A stretch of DNA of 64,000 nucleotides from UBA1737 sp964541525. GTDB taxonomy: Bacteria > Bacillota_I > Bacilli_A > ML615J-28 > CAG-313. Where the stretch lies: NCBI GenBank assembly GCA_964541525.1, contig CAZIQF010000008.1:1-64000 (forward strand), read 5' to 3'. Of this stretch, positions 23,013 through 30,964 are shown piece by piece (the first letter of the stretch is position 1; the number at the start of each line of letters is the position of its first letter). The notes under the pieces were generated by a model. That model did no database searches. It was not told the origin of the DNA and was given only the letters and a program-made list of their open reading frames with translations. Both the position numbers and the translations under genes were made by a program.

Positions 23013-24112
23013 TGGCGACACGGAGGATGTTTACAAAGAGCGTCACAGATGATGACCATTTTATGGAAATGTCATCTTCCGCGCAGGCACTCTATCTTCA
23101 CCTATCAATGGCCGCAGACGATGACGGTTTTTGCAATCAAGTATCCGCCTCCATGTTTAAGGCACACGCCAGCGTATCAGACCTCGAAACTTTACTGAAA
23201 TGCCGCTATATCTACCAGTTTGAGAACGGCGTGATCGTCATCAAGCACTGGCGCATGGCGAACGCGCTGCGAAAAGACCGGTACACGCAGACTCGTTTCA
23301 AGGAGGAATTATCGCTGCTTACGCTTGAAGCGAACGGCGCGTATACGGTGGATGACAACGTAGCAGAGAAGAGCGGGTACAATGTGGTGCCCAAATGGTT
23401 GCCAGATGGTTGCCATGTGGTTGCCGACTGTCTGCCACAGGTTAGGTTAGGAGAGGATAGTGTAGGTGAGGATAGGTTAGAAGAAGATATATCTACAGGC
23501 TCTAAAGAGCCTGTGTGTCGGACAAGTGATGTCCGACGCATCGTGGCAGCGTGGAACGACACCGGCCTGACACAGGTGATGAAGGTAACGGCGGAGACCA
23601 AGAGGGGACGGGCGCTGAAAGCCCGCATCCGGGAAAACGGCGTGGACGGTGTGCTGAAGGCCATTGAGAACGTGAAGAACAGCCCATTCCTGAAGGGGAA
23701 GAATAAGCGCGGCTTCGTGGCCAGCTTCGACTGGCTCATTACCAGCCCGGACAACTTCCAGAAAACTCTGGAGGGGAACTACACGCAGGAGTTCATCCCT
23801 GAAAACGACGCTCCCACTGTTGACCATGCCAGCGAAGCCTATCAGATCGCGCAGTACCTGGCGAAGGAGAAGGCTCGGGACAACCCCGGCAGGGCGCAGC
23901 CCACGGAGGCGGAAATGCAGAAGCAGGCCGTGGCGCTGAATGAACTGCACGAGCAAAACGGTGTGGCGTGGGAGACAGTGGACAACGTGCTGTACTTCGC
24001 GCTGAACAGCCAGTGGTGGGGAAAGAAAGTGCAGAGCACCTACGACCTGAAACGGTATTTCAACGAGATATTTGCCGACATGGTGAAGGAGCAGGGCGCG
24101 GTGAAGGAGTGA
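23012..24112 (+). CDS. Phage replisome organizer, 366 aa
   Basis: Starts MATRRMFTKSVTDDDHFMEM, then SAQALYLHLSMAADDDGF, the N-terminal winged-helix domain of phage replisome organizers. A variable linker (about residues 142-170) is encoded by DNA repeats, followed by a DnaD/DnaT-like region (VRRIVAAWNDTGLTQVMKVT, GFVASFDWLITSPDNFQKTL). It should bind the origin, probably within its own gene, and load the DnaB helicase encoded next. Confidence 0.88.
   Translation: MATRRMFTKSVTDDDHFMEMSSSAQALYLHLSMAADDDGFCNQVSASMFKAHASVSDLETLLKCRYIYQFENGVIVIKHWRMANALRKDRYTQTRFKEELSLLTLEANGAYTVDDNVAEKSGYNVVPKWLPDGCHVVADCLPQVRLGEDSVGEDRLEEDISTGSKEPVCRTSDVRRIVAAWNDTGLTQVMKVTAETKRGRALKARIRENGVDGVLKAIENVKNSPFLKGKNKRGFVASFDWLITSPDNFQKTLEGNYTQEFIPENDAPTVDHASEAYQIAQYLAKEKARDNPGRAQPTEAEMQKQAVALNELHEQNGVAWETVDNVLYFALNSQWWGKKVQSTYDLKRYFNEIFADMVKEQGAVKE
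23440..23514. repeat. Candidate replication origin repeats inside the organizer gene
   Basis: GGTTAG occurs at 23440, 23445 and 23475; GAGGATAG occurs at about 23453 and 23469. An exact inverted repeat ACAGGCTC-TAAA-GAGCCTGT lies at 23495-23514. They fall in the linker-coding part of the replisome organizer gene, where lambdoid and Firmicutes phages often keep their origin. Confidence 0.6.
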
Positions 24113-24119
24113 AGAACAC

Positions 24120-25499
24120 ATGGAAATAGGCGTGATCAGAAAGGACACCGCCCCGGAACTGGCGCTGTGGCAGCAGGACTACTCCGCAGATGCGGAGCGG
24201 GCGGTGATCGGTTCGATGCTGATAGATGCCTCCTGCGTGAAGGACCTGATGAAATGCCTGGAGGGCGAGGATTTCTTTATACAGACCAATCAGGACGTCT
24301 TCGAGACCGTGCGGCGGATGTATGTGGCGGGGAAGCCCATAGACGGCGTGATGGTGGCGGACGAACTGGAGCGTGCGGGGAAATACAGCAGCGAGACGCG
24401 GAACTATCTGGTGCAGTGTATGGAGATTACCCCCACCAGCGCCAACGCTATGGAGTACGCGCAGATCGTGCGGAAGAAGGCGGAGAAGCGGCGGTTTACC
24501 CAGGCAGTGCTGGACGCACTGACCGGCGAGGACGACCCCCAAGCGGCGGTGGCGGCGATATGCCACCAGAAGATGCGGTCGCGGCGGGGCGGACGGCTGA
24601 AAACCATGTCGGATGCCATGAGTGAGGCGATAAACAGCATAGCGGGCAAGAAAGAGGGTCGGATAGACACTGGATTCCCCCTGCTGGACGCCACGCTGAA
24701 GGGAATGTGGCCGGGGCAGCTGATCCTTGTGGGCGCGAGACCGGGCTGCGGAAAGAGTGCCATGTGCATGGAGATGACGGAAGCCGCCGCCATGAAAGGA
24801 AAGACGGTATTGCACATTACGGCGGAGATGCTGGCCGGAGAGGTGGGCGAGAGACTGCTGGCCAAGCGGGCGGACGGCGTGACGATGGACCGGCTTATTG
24901 ACGGGATGCCGGAGGATGAGGAGCTGTGGTCCAGCGTGATGGAGGCTGCCAGCCGGGAGAGCCGCCTGCCGGTGTACTTCTACGACGGTCCGGACGTGAC
25001 GGTGAGCCGCATACGGGAGCTGGCGCTGGGCATAGATGACCTGAAAATGATCGTGGTAGACTATCTGGGGCTGATGATCGGCGAAAAGGACAAAAAAGCT
25101 GAGAACCGCAACTTGGAGCTGGGCGGCATAAGCCGAGAACTGAAGCTGCTGGCGTCGGAGCTGGAGATACCCATTGTGGCGGCGGCGCAGCTGAGCCGCA
25201 CGGTGAACGAAACGGACAAGCCGAAGCTGAGTTCCCTGCGCGACAGCGGCGAACTGGAACAGAACGCGGTGAAGGTGATCTTCCTCTGGAAAACCACGCC
25301 GGGGGATGACACACAGGTGGGCTGTACGGTGGCAAAGAACCGAAGGGGCCGCACTGGGGACGTGAACTTCTACTTCGACGGGTCGAAGATGACCTTTACG
25401 GAACTGAGCTATCGGACAGACAACGATGAGCCGACGGACAAGTTCCACCAGCGGCCACGGAGGCGGCGCCTGGAAATGGGAACGGTGGAGGGGGACTGA
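24120..25499 (+). CDS. dnaB: Replicative DNA helicase (DnaB type), 459 aa
   Basis: N-terminal DnaB domain (AERAVIGSMLIDASCVKDLM) and RecA-like core with Walker A GARPGCGKSA (about 203-212). A Walker B-type IVVDYLGLM and an AAQLSRTV-like motif (QLSR) follow, then the arginine-finger region KNRRGRTGDVN. The hexamer unwinds the fork and is loaded by the organizer encoded just upstream. Confidence 0.94.
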   Translation: MEIGVIRKDTAPELALWQQDYSADAERAVIGSMLIDASCVKDLMKCLEGEDFFIQTNQDVFETVRRMYVAGKPIDGVMVADELERAGKYSSETRNYLVQCMEITPTSANAMEYAQIVRKKAEKRRFTQAVLDALTGEDDPQAAVAAICHQKMRSRRGGRLKTMSDAMSEAINSIAGKKEGRIDTGFPLLDATLKGMWPGQLILVGARPGCGKSAMCMEMTEAAAMKGKTVLHITAEMLAGEVGERLLAKRADGVTMDRLIDGMPEDEELWSSVMEAASRESRLPVYFYDGPDVTVSRIRELALGIDDLKMIVVDYLGLMIGEKDKKAENRNLELGGISRELKLLASELEIPIVAAAQLSRTVNETDKPKLSSLRDSGELEQNAVKVIFLWKTTPGDDTQVGCTVAKNRRGRTGDVNFYFDGSKMTFTELSYRTDNDEPTDKFHQRPRRRRLEMGTVEGD

Positions 25500-25503
25500 A
25501 CCG

Positions 25504-25995
25504 ATGGGATTGACAATGGAGGACATAGGCCGCTTCGGGCAGAAGGCTCAGGCGCAGATATTGCAAAAAGTACAGGCGCAGCGGGCGGCACAGAAAGCAA
25601 CGCAGGAGACGGAAAAGGCCGCAAAGCCGAAAAAGGGCAACAAGCTCCACGCCGAGAAAGTGGACTTGACCATGCCGGACGGCACGCTGATGCACTTCGA
25701 CAGCAAGCGGGAGGCGCGGCGGTACATGGATCTTTGGCTGATGCAGAGAGCCGGCGAAATATCCGGTCTGCGGACGCAGGTAAAGTACGAATTGATACCG
25801 AAGCAGGTACGCAAGGACGGCACGAAGGAGAAAGGCATAGAGTACGTGGCCGACTTCGTATACGAGCAGGGCGGCGAGACGGTGGTGGAGGACAGCAAGG
25901 GCTTCCGCGACACCAGCAGCGCCTCATACAGGCTATTTGTGATGAAACGAAAGATGATGCTGTATTTCCACGGCATCACGGTGAGGGAGGTATAG
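25504..25995 (+). CDS. DUF1064 nuclease-like protein, 163 aa
   Basis: ATG at 25504, 5 nt after the helicase stop. A basic coiled N-terminus leads to FDSKREARRYMDLWLM, YVADFVYEQGGETVVEDSKG and YRLFVMKRKMMLYFHGI. This is the DUF1064 pattern with a D...ExK-like nuclease core (E of TVVED, K of SKG). Possibly a Holliday-junction or flap nuclease of phage recombination. Confidence 0.82.
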   Translation: MGLTMEDIGRFGQKAQAQILQKVQAQRAAQKATQETEKAAKPKKGNKLHAEKVDLTMPDGTLMHFDSKREARRYMDLWLMQRAGEISGLRTQVKYELIPKQVRKDGTKEKGIEYVADFVYEQGGETVVEDSKGFRDTSSASYRLFVMKRKMMLYFHGITVREV

Positions 25996-26001
25996 GACAT
26001 C

Positions 26002-26319
26002 ATGTACGCAATGCAGGGAACGATGAGCGTCGGCGCATTTATGCGGAGCCTGGGCAGCGCCAAGGCCCCGTGGCTGACGGTGGATGCCGCGGCGGAGAGC
26101 CGGCGGCAGGAACATTGCGGAGAGACAGGACGATTTTTGAGCGGCGCGGTGGAGGACAGCCAGCATGAGCCGCAGGAGCGCATAGATACGTGCATGAACT
26201 GCCCGTACCCGGAGTGCCGCAACTGCTGGGAGCAGGCGCGGGACCGGAAGCGCAAGCGGAAGCAGTCAGCGCGGGAGCTGGCAGACAGCCTGCGCCTGCG
26301 CCGGTGCGGGGAGGTGTAA
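26002..26319 (+). CDS. Hypothetical protein with Cys-rich basic segment, 105 aa
   Basis: ATG at 26002 after GTGAGGGAGGTATAGGACATC. Residues about 64-88 (CMNCPYPECRNCWEQARDRK) form a four-cysteine site followed by a basic helix, like a small zinc-bound DNA-binding element. Unknown role. Confidence 0.65.
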   Translation: MYAMQGTMSVGAFMRSLGSAKAPWLTVDAAAESRRQEHCGETGRFLSGAVEDSQHEPQERIDTCMNCPYPECRNCWEQARDRKRKRKQSARELADSLRLRRCGEV

Positions 26320-26323
26320 GGCC

Positions 26324-26524
26324 ATGACGACGGTGTATATGATCGTGTCGCGGGATAAATACCGGTTTCCCCGCTGGTGGGGAACGAGTACGGCGGAGCT
26401 GGCGCGGCGTTCCAGGCGATCCTACGCCAGCACACGAAGCGCGATATGCAAGGCGTATCGAAACGGCGGACGGTTCGGGTGCTATGAGGTGGTGCGCATT
26501 TCGGAGGACGACGGGAATGGGTAA
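26324..26524 (+). CDS. Small basic hypothetical protein, 66 aa
   Basis: ATG at 26324 after GGGGAGGTGTAAGGCC. Contains RWWGTSTAELARRSRRSYAS and YEVVRISEDDG, a short basic helix between strands. Overlaps the next start. No recognised family. Confidence 0.65.
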   Translation: MTTVYMIVSRDKYRFPRWWGTSTAELARRSRRSYASTRSAICKAYRNGGRFGCYEVVRISEDDGNG

Positions 26525-26792
26525 GCAGCATTTGAGCAGGGATGACCGCATTTTCATGGACGGCAAGCGCAGAGGTACGCAGGAGTGCATGGACATGGTG
26601 GCGATGGCACTCATCGACAAGTGCGGCTGGCACGTCCAAGAGGAGACACCGGACAGCCGTGATACGCACAGCATCGCGTATCTGTACGAGTGCCTGGAGA
26701 AGCTGGCAGAGGAGATCAACGAAGGCCGCATCAAGCGCAAGCACATCAAGGACGTGCTGAAGGACGAGTGCGGCGTGGTGTTTGGAGATTAG
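26517..26792 (+). CDS. Hypothetical protein, 91 aa
   Basis: ATG at 26517 inside the previous 3' end, after GGAGGACGACGGGA. Helical; contains FMDGKRRGTQECMDMVAMAL and AYLYECLEKLAEEINEGRIK. Small helical proteins like this are frequent in phage early operons. Function unknown. Confidence 0.65.
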   Translation: MGKQHLSRDDRIFMDGKRRGTQECMDMVAMALIDKCGWHVQEETPDSRDTHSIAYLYECLEKLAEEINEGRIKRKHIKDVLKDECGVVFGD

Positions 26793-26804
26793 GAGGCGAT
26801 TGAG

Positions 26805-27494
26805 ATAAAGCATTTGGGAGACATCTGCAAGATAAACGGTGCGGAGATCGAGCCGGTGTGGTGCATCACCGGCGGCAGCCCGTGCCAGGATTTATCCATC
26901 GCCGGGAAACGCGCCGGTTTGGCGGGAGCGCGAAGCGGCCTGTTTATGGAGCAGGTACGAATTGTAAAAGAAATGAGGGAGGCGGACAAAAGGAATGGAC
27001 GGACAGGTGACATGGTCAGACCTCGGTATCTCGTGTGGGAAAACGTGGTTGGAGCCTTTAGCAGCAACAAAGGAAAAGACTTCGCAGCCGTGCTCGAAGA
27101 GATCATCAAAATCGTCGAGCCGGAAGCCCCCGGTATTGAAGTGCCTGAAAAGGGCTGGCCTACCTGGGGAGGGTATCACGATGAAATGGGAGGACGATGG
27201 AGCGTGGTGTGGCGAACTCACGACGCACAACACTGGGGAGTGCCCCAACGCCGTCGTCGTATCTCGGTTGTCGCAGATTTTGGAGGAGACACCGCATCCG
27301 AAATACAATTTGACCCCAAAAGCCTGCCAGGGGATATTGCGGAGAGCAGAGAGGCGGGGGAAGGATTTGCCGAAGCTGCTGAAAGAGGTTTTAATCCGGC
27401 AGTCGCAAGGAGCCCCACCGCAAGAGCGGACGGAAGCCTCTGCGCCGACAGAGGCCCCAACATCGTATGCAGTCCGCACCAGGGGGGGCTGTGA
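26805..27494 (+). CDS. C5-cytosine methyltransferase, catalytic half (motifs IV-VIII)
   Basis: Best start is an ATA at 26805, 8 nt after AGGAGG; the family would be expected to begin MKHLGD here, so ATG seems changed to ATA. The fallback TTG at 26814 has poor spacing. Motif IV ITGGSPCQDLSIAGKRAGL carries the catalytic Cys, motif VI reads WENVVGAF, and motif VIII HWGVPQRRRRISVVADFGG. Motif I is missing from this frame. The frame closes at 27494, overlapping the second half, which starts at 27181 in the +1 frame. Confidence 0.75.
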   Translation: MKHLGDICKINGAEIEPVWCITGGSPCQDLSIAGKRAGLAGARSGLFMEQVRIVKEMREADKRNGRTGDMVRPRYLVWENVVGAFSSNKGKDFAAVLEEIIKIVEPEAPGIEVPEKGWPTWGGYHDEMGGRWSVVWRTHDAQHWGVPQRRRRISVVADFGGDTASEIQFDPKSLPGDIAESREAGEGFAEAAERGFNPAVARSPTARADGSLCADRGPNIVCSPHQGGL

Positions 27495-28716
27495 CGGAGG
27501 AGGAAAAGGCGCGTTAGTGCAGACGGATAAAAGCGGAACGCTGGGCACGGGGAACGATCAGACGATATTTACACCCACGCCTATAAACCTGATGGTAGCT
27601 ACGCGCTGCAAAGCGTTAGGGCGCGGAACAGGATTTGGTGTAGGAGAACCGGGCGACCCGGCGAACACCATTTCTGCCGCACATTCGCATGGCGTATTTG
27701 CAACGGCTATCCCCATCAACGACAAAGCTACCAGATGGCAGGGCGCACAGGCGGGTGGCATCGGGTACAGTGAGGAAGTATCGCCCACGCTGGCGGCGGC
27801 ACCTAGCGGGACTAACAGAACCCCGGCAGTGGTGGCGTACAGCTTTGACAGTTTGTCCAGCAACAGCATGAAAAGCAAAAACCCACACAGCGGATGCCGG
27901 GAGGTGGATGTGGCTAAGACACTGGATACCACAGACCCGACGCCCAGTAAAAACCAAGGCGGTATCGCGGTGGTTGCCCCGGCGGTAGCACTGGACATGA
28001 CACACGCCTGTGATGTCATCAGAGAGTGCGGGGAGCAGGTACCGGCGTTGCAGGCTCGAATGGGGACAGGCGGCAATCAAGTGCCGCTTACATACGGCAT
28101 CGGCAATGGACAGGCCTGCGAAGCCAGTATTATGGCGGAGGAAGTCAGCCAAACGTTGAACACCATGCACGATGCTCAAGCAGTGATGTGTGAGGACGTG
28201 AGCCACTCGCTGCGGGCAAAGGCGAACTGCGCTTATCGGGAGGACGCGGAGACCTATATTTGCAGTGCGGTAGATTGTCGGAATGGGCAAGAAAGCGATG
28301 TTGGAGGGGCGCTGCAAGCGCGGACAGGTCATACGCTAAACGCAAACGGCGTAGTACGCTCGAATATGATAGTGCGCCGATTGACGCCGTTGGAATGTGA
28401 GCGGCTGCAAGGGTTCCCTGACCACTGGACCGACATCGGAGAGTGGATAGACGAAAAGGGCAAGAAGCACAAGGACGCGGACAGCCCACGGTACAAGGCG
28501 CTGGGTAACTCCATCGCCCTGCCCTTTTGGGACTGGATGCTGCGGCGCATGGCGCGGTATCTGCCGGAGGACGCAACGCTGGGTAGCTTGTTCGACGGCA
28601 TCGCAGGTTTCCCGCTGATCTGGGAGCGCATACACGGCAGAGGCACGGCGCGGTGGGCAAGCGAGATCGAGCCGTTTCCCATCGCGGTGACGAAAAAATG
28701 GTTTGGGGAGGAATGA
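27181..28716 (+). CDS. C5-cytosine methyltransferase, target-recognition half with motifs IX, X and I
   Basis: ATG at 27181 after GGGGAGGGTATCACG. The N-terminal segment (SRLSQILEETPHPKYNLTPK, ACQGILRRAERRGKDLPKLL) is encoded in the +1 frame over the catalytic half. A long repetitive target-recognition-like region follows, then motif IX/X (RLTPLECERLQGFP, YKALGNSIALPFWDW). At the extreme C-terminus is motif I/II (LGSLFDGIAGFPLIWE, ASEIEPFPIAVTKKWF). The motif order is permuted relative to standard Dcm enzymes. Together with the upstream half it would make one active enzyme. Confidence 0.75.
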   Translation: MKWEDDGAWCGELTTHNTGECPNAVVVSRLSQILEETPHPKYNLTPKACQGILRRAERRGKDLPKLLKEVLIRQSQGAPPQERTEASAPTEAPTSYAVRTRGGCDGGGKGALVQTDKSGTLGTGNDQTIFTPTPINLMVATRCKALGRGTGFGVGEPGDPANTISAAHSHGVFATAIPINDKATRWQGAQAGGIGYSEEVSPTLAAAPSGTNRTPAVVAYSFDSLSSNSMKSKNPHSGCREVDVAKTLDTTDPTPSKNQGGIAVVAPAVALDMTHACDVIRECGEQVPALQARMGTGGNQVPLTYGIGNGQACEASIMAEEVSQTLNTMHDAQAVMCEDVSHSLRAKANCAYREDAETYICSAVDCRNGQESDVGGALQARTGHTLNANGVVRSNMIVRRLTPLECERLQGFPDHWTDIGEWIDEKGKKHKDADSPRYKALGNSIALPFWDWMLRRMARYLPEDATLGSLFDGIAGFPLIWERIHGRGTARWASEIEPFPIAVTKKWFGEE

Positions 28717-29162
28717 CATGGTAAACGACGCTTTGTTTTCCAGCGATAAGAATTTCTGGGAAACGCCGCAAAAGTTGTTTGACGAACTGAACACGGAGTT
28801 CCACTTTACATTAGACGCCGCAGCCAGTGATGAAAACCACAAGTGTAAGCGATATTTCACGCAGAAAGATGATGGCTTACGGCAAAATTGGGGGGGCGAA
28901 ACAGTGTTTTGTAACCCGCCCTACGGGAGCAAGGAAACCGGGCTGTGGACGGAGAAGTGTTACCGCGAAGGACAGAAACCAGGGACAACGGTGGTGCTTC
29001 TGATCCCCGCCCGGACAGACCGTGCCAGCTTTCACGATTATATTCTGGGCAAGGCAGAGATCCGCTTCCTGCGTGGTAGGCTGAAATTCGAGGGGTTATC
29101 GGAATTAACTGTGGGATTGCGTGATTTTGAGCGAATAGCAAATTTGTAGCTCAAATTGTGGG

Positions 29163-29954
29163 ATGGAGGTAAAGTGCGAGTTGGAGCATATTCTTTCTCT
29201 AAGCTATGGAAAAGATAGTTTAGCCTGTCTTGGAGCGATTGAAAAGTTAGGCTGGCCGCTTGACCGAATTATCCACGCAGAAGTCTGGGCGACGGACACG
29301 ATTCCAGCAGACTTTCCGGAGATGGTGGCGTTCAAAAACAAGGCTGACGACATTATTAAGGCAAGGTATGGGATTGAGGTTGAGCATATACGGCACGAAA
29401 AATCCTATGAAAGTATGTTTTATCTCAAAAAGAAAAAAGGGAAATTTATTGGAGAAATCAAAGGATTTCCCATTACGAGAAATTCTGGCGGTTGGTGTAA
29501 GAATCTGAAAGTCATGAACAAACTAAACGCCAAAGGATGCGTATCATATGTTGGTATAGCTGCAGACGAACCAAATCGATTTCATAACCTGACAGAAGTC
29601 AAGCGCTCTCCGCTAATAGAAGCTGGTTGGGACGAGGCTTATTGCCGTCAATGGTGCCAAGAAAACGGACTATTGTCGCCCATCTACACCACATCAGCCC
29701 GTGGCGGATGCTGGTTCTGCCACAATCAGAGTATTGGACAGCTTCGGCTCCTTCGGAAGAATTATCCTGACCTATGGGGATTGATGTTGAAATGGGATAA
29801 TGACAGCCCAATTACATTCAAGGCTGATGGGCACACGGTACATGACTTTGAGAGGCGTTTTCAGATGGAGGATGATGGATTCATTAAGCCAGATGACAAG
29901 ACGTTTCGATGGGAACTGCTTGATAGTGAACTGTTGAACTATCGCTTGTTTTAA
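29163..29954 (+). CDS. PAPS-reductase/PP-loop family protein carried by the IS, 263 aa
   Basis: The first ATG is 29163; a TTG at 29181 after GGAGG is a possible alternative start. LSLSYGKDSLACLGAIE carries the SxGKDS PP-loop that binds ATP. Later come IHAEVWATDTIP, GVGIAADEP-like GIAADEPNRF and a CWFCHNQS cysteine pair (about 190-193) plus GGWCKNLK. Phage PAPS-reductase-like proteins of this size are common and their substrate is usually unknown; DndC-type DNA sulfur modification enzymes are distant relatives. The gene is more AT-rich than its neighbours, in line with arrival on the IS. Confidence 0.8.
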   Translation: MEVKCELEHILSLSYGKDSLACLGAIEKLGWPLDRIIHAEVWATDTIPADFPEMVAFKNKADDIIKARYGIEVEHIRHEKSYESMFYLKKKKGKFIGEIKGFPITRNSGGWCKNLKVMNKLNAKGCVSYVGIAADEPNRFHNLTEVKRSPLIEAGWDEAYCRQWCQENGLLSPIYTTSARGGCWFCHNQSIGQLRLLRKNYPDLWGLMLKWDNDSPITFKADGHTVHDFERRFQMEDDGFIKPDDKTFRWELLDSELLNYRLF

Positions 29955-30009
29955 ATAAAAAGCATGAAAAATATAGCACATATGTTATTTTGTGAAATCC
30001 ATACATTAG

Positions 30010-30558
30010 CTTTATGAGGCCTATATGGTAAAGGAAACTCTGCGTGATATATATTGCTGCAAGGATTACCAGACTGCCTCAGAGATGCTTAATGACTGGA
30101 TTGGCCGCATTCCTAACTACGAGCGCTTCAATGCAATGAAAAGCACCTTCATTGACCGGAGAGAGCATATACTTAACTACTTCCGTTGCGGTGCCACCAA
30201 CGCCTTTACTGAGTCCACGAACAACAAAATTAAGAACATCGAGAAGCTCGGACGTGGTTATAAGTTTGATGTCCTCCGCAAAATCTGCATCCTATCTATC
30301 AACAAGGATATTCCAGAGTCGTTCTGCCTCAAGAATGCTGTGTATGTAGAGTCCGACAAGATTGAAGTATTCCACAAGAAAGTAAAAGACTACAAGGAAA
30401 CCGTTGCAGATATCGAGCGTTTGGTTGATACCGGTATGTTCCATATCGCAGAAGCGAAACAGGCTCGGGTCTTGTTTGACCCTAATTTCTGCGAATTGCC
30501 AAGCCTTGCTGCTCGGAGGCGCATTGAGTTTCAAGGTATGAAACGAGGTTATTTATGA
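30010..30558 (+). pseudogene. ISL3-family transposase, C-terminal remnant
   Basis: The frame begins right after a TAG at 30007 with no proper start (an ATG exists at 30025). It encodes YMVKETLRDIYCCKDYQTAS, REHILNYFRCGATNAFTEST, NNKIKNIEKLGRGYKF, the end of the ISL3 DDE domain including the final Glu (TEST). About 180 of the usual 400 or more residues are left; the N-terminal half is replaced by the PP-loop gene. Inactive. Confidence 0.85.
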
Positions 30559-30664
30559 ATGGAAAACACACAGGTAATTCCGCAAGCCCAATTCGAGCTG
30601 GACGGCAAGCCGATGGGAACGGCACCGTTTCCCAGCATGATTGCCTTTGGCGAGGAGGAATGAC

Positions 30665-30964
30665 ATGACAAGAGACGAGATCGTGACCGCGCTGCGGTGC
30701 TGTGCAGACATTGATGGCGAATTTGAGTGCAGTACAACCTGCGCGTTTTTCAAAACGAGCGACGAACTGGGCGACTGCTGCACAAAGAAAAATGTTGCCG
30801 CCGCTGACCTGATCGAGAACCAGCAGCGGCACATCGAGGCACTGATGAAAGCCAACGACAGCCTGAATGACGCCATTGCACGGCGGGATAAGCAGATAGC
30901 GGACATGAATCAGGGGATGGCACAGCTGGCAAAGGCTGTGGCGGAGAAGGAGGAGCAGAAATGA
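30665..30964 (+). CDS. Hypothetical coiled-coil protein, 99 aa
   Basis: ATG at 30665 after GCGAGGAGGAATGAC, which overlaps the end of dam. An N-terminal CC...C...C segment (RCCADIDGEFECSTTCAFFK) is followed by a coiled coil (ADLIENQQRHIEALMKANDS). The stop overlaps XF1762 copy 2. Phage early-operon protein of unknown role. Confidence 0.7.
   Translation: MTRDEIVTALRCCADIDGEFECSTTCAFFKTSDELGDCCTKKNVAAADLIENQQRHIEALMKANDSLNDAIARRDKQIADMNQGMAQLAKAVAEKEEQK

Larger units (their letters stand above)
29093..30589. mobile_element. ISL3-like element with passenger gene, 1497 bp, 8-bp target duplication
   Basis: The ends are imperfect inverted repeats, 18 of 23 matching (left GGGTTATCGGAATTAACTG, right GGGCTTGCGGAATTACCTG read inward). 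AATTCGAG is duplicated at 29085-29092 and 30590-30597, the 8-bp size expected for ISL3. Inside are a complete PAPS-reductase-like gene and only the C-terminal part of an ISL3 transposase. The unit therefore cannot move on its own and probably relied on a related transposase in trans. Confidence 0.88.
28718..30663 (+). pseudogene. dam: Phage N6-adenine (Dam-type) methyltransferase split by an IS
   Basis: 28718-29092 encodes the body: FWETPQKLFDELNTEFHFTL, DAAASDENHKCKRYF, catalytic CNPPYGSKE and RGRLKFE. The frame then runs into the insertion and stops. 30598-30663 resumes exactly in frame with LDGKPMGTAPFPSMIAFGEE and a stop. Joining the two parts at the duplicated AATTCGAG gives about 146 aa, the usual length for PF05869-type phage enzymes. 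The truncated product loses the final strand, so activity is doubtful. Confidence 0.9.
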
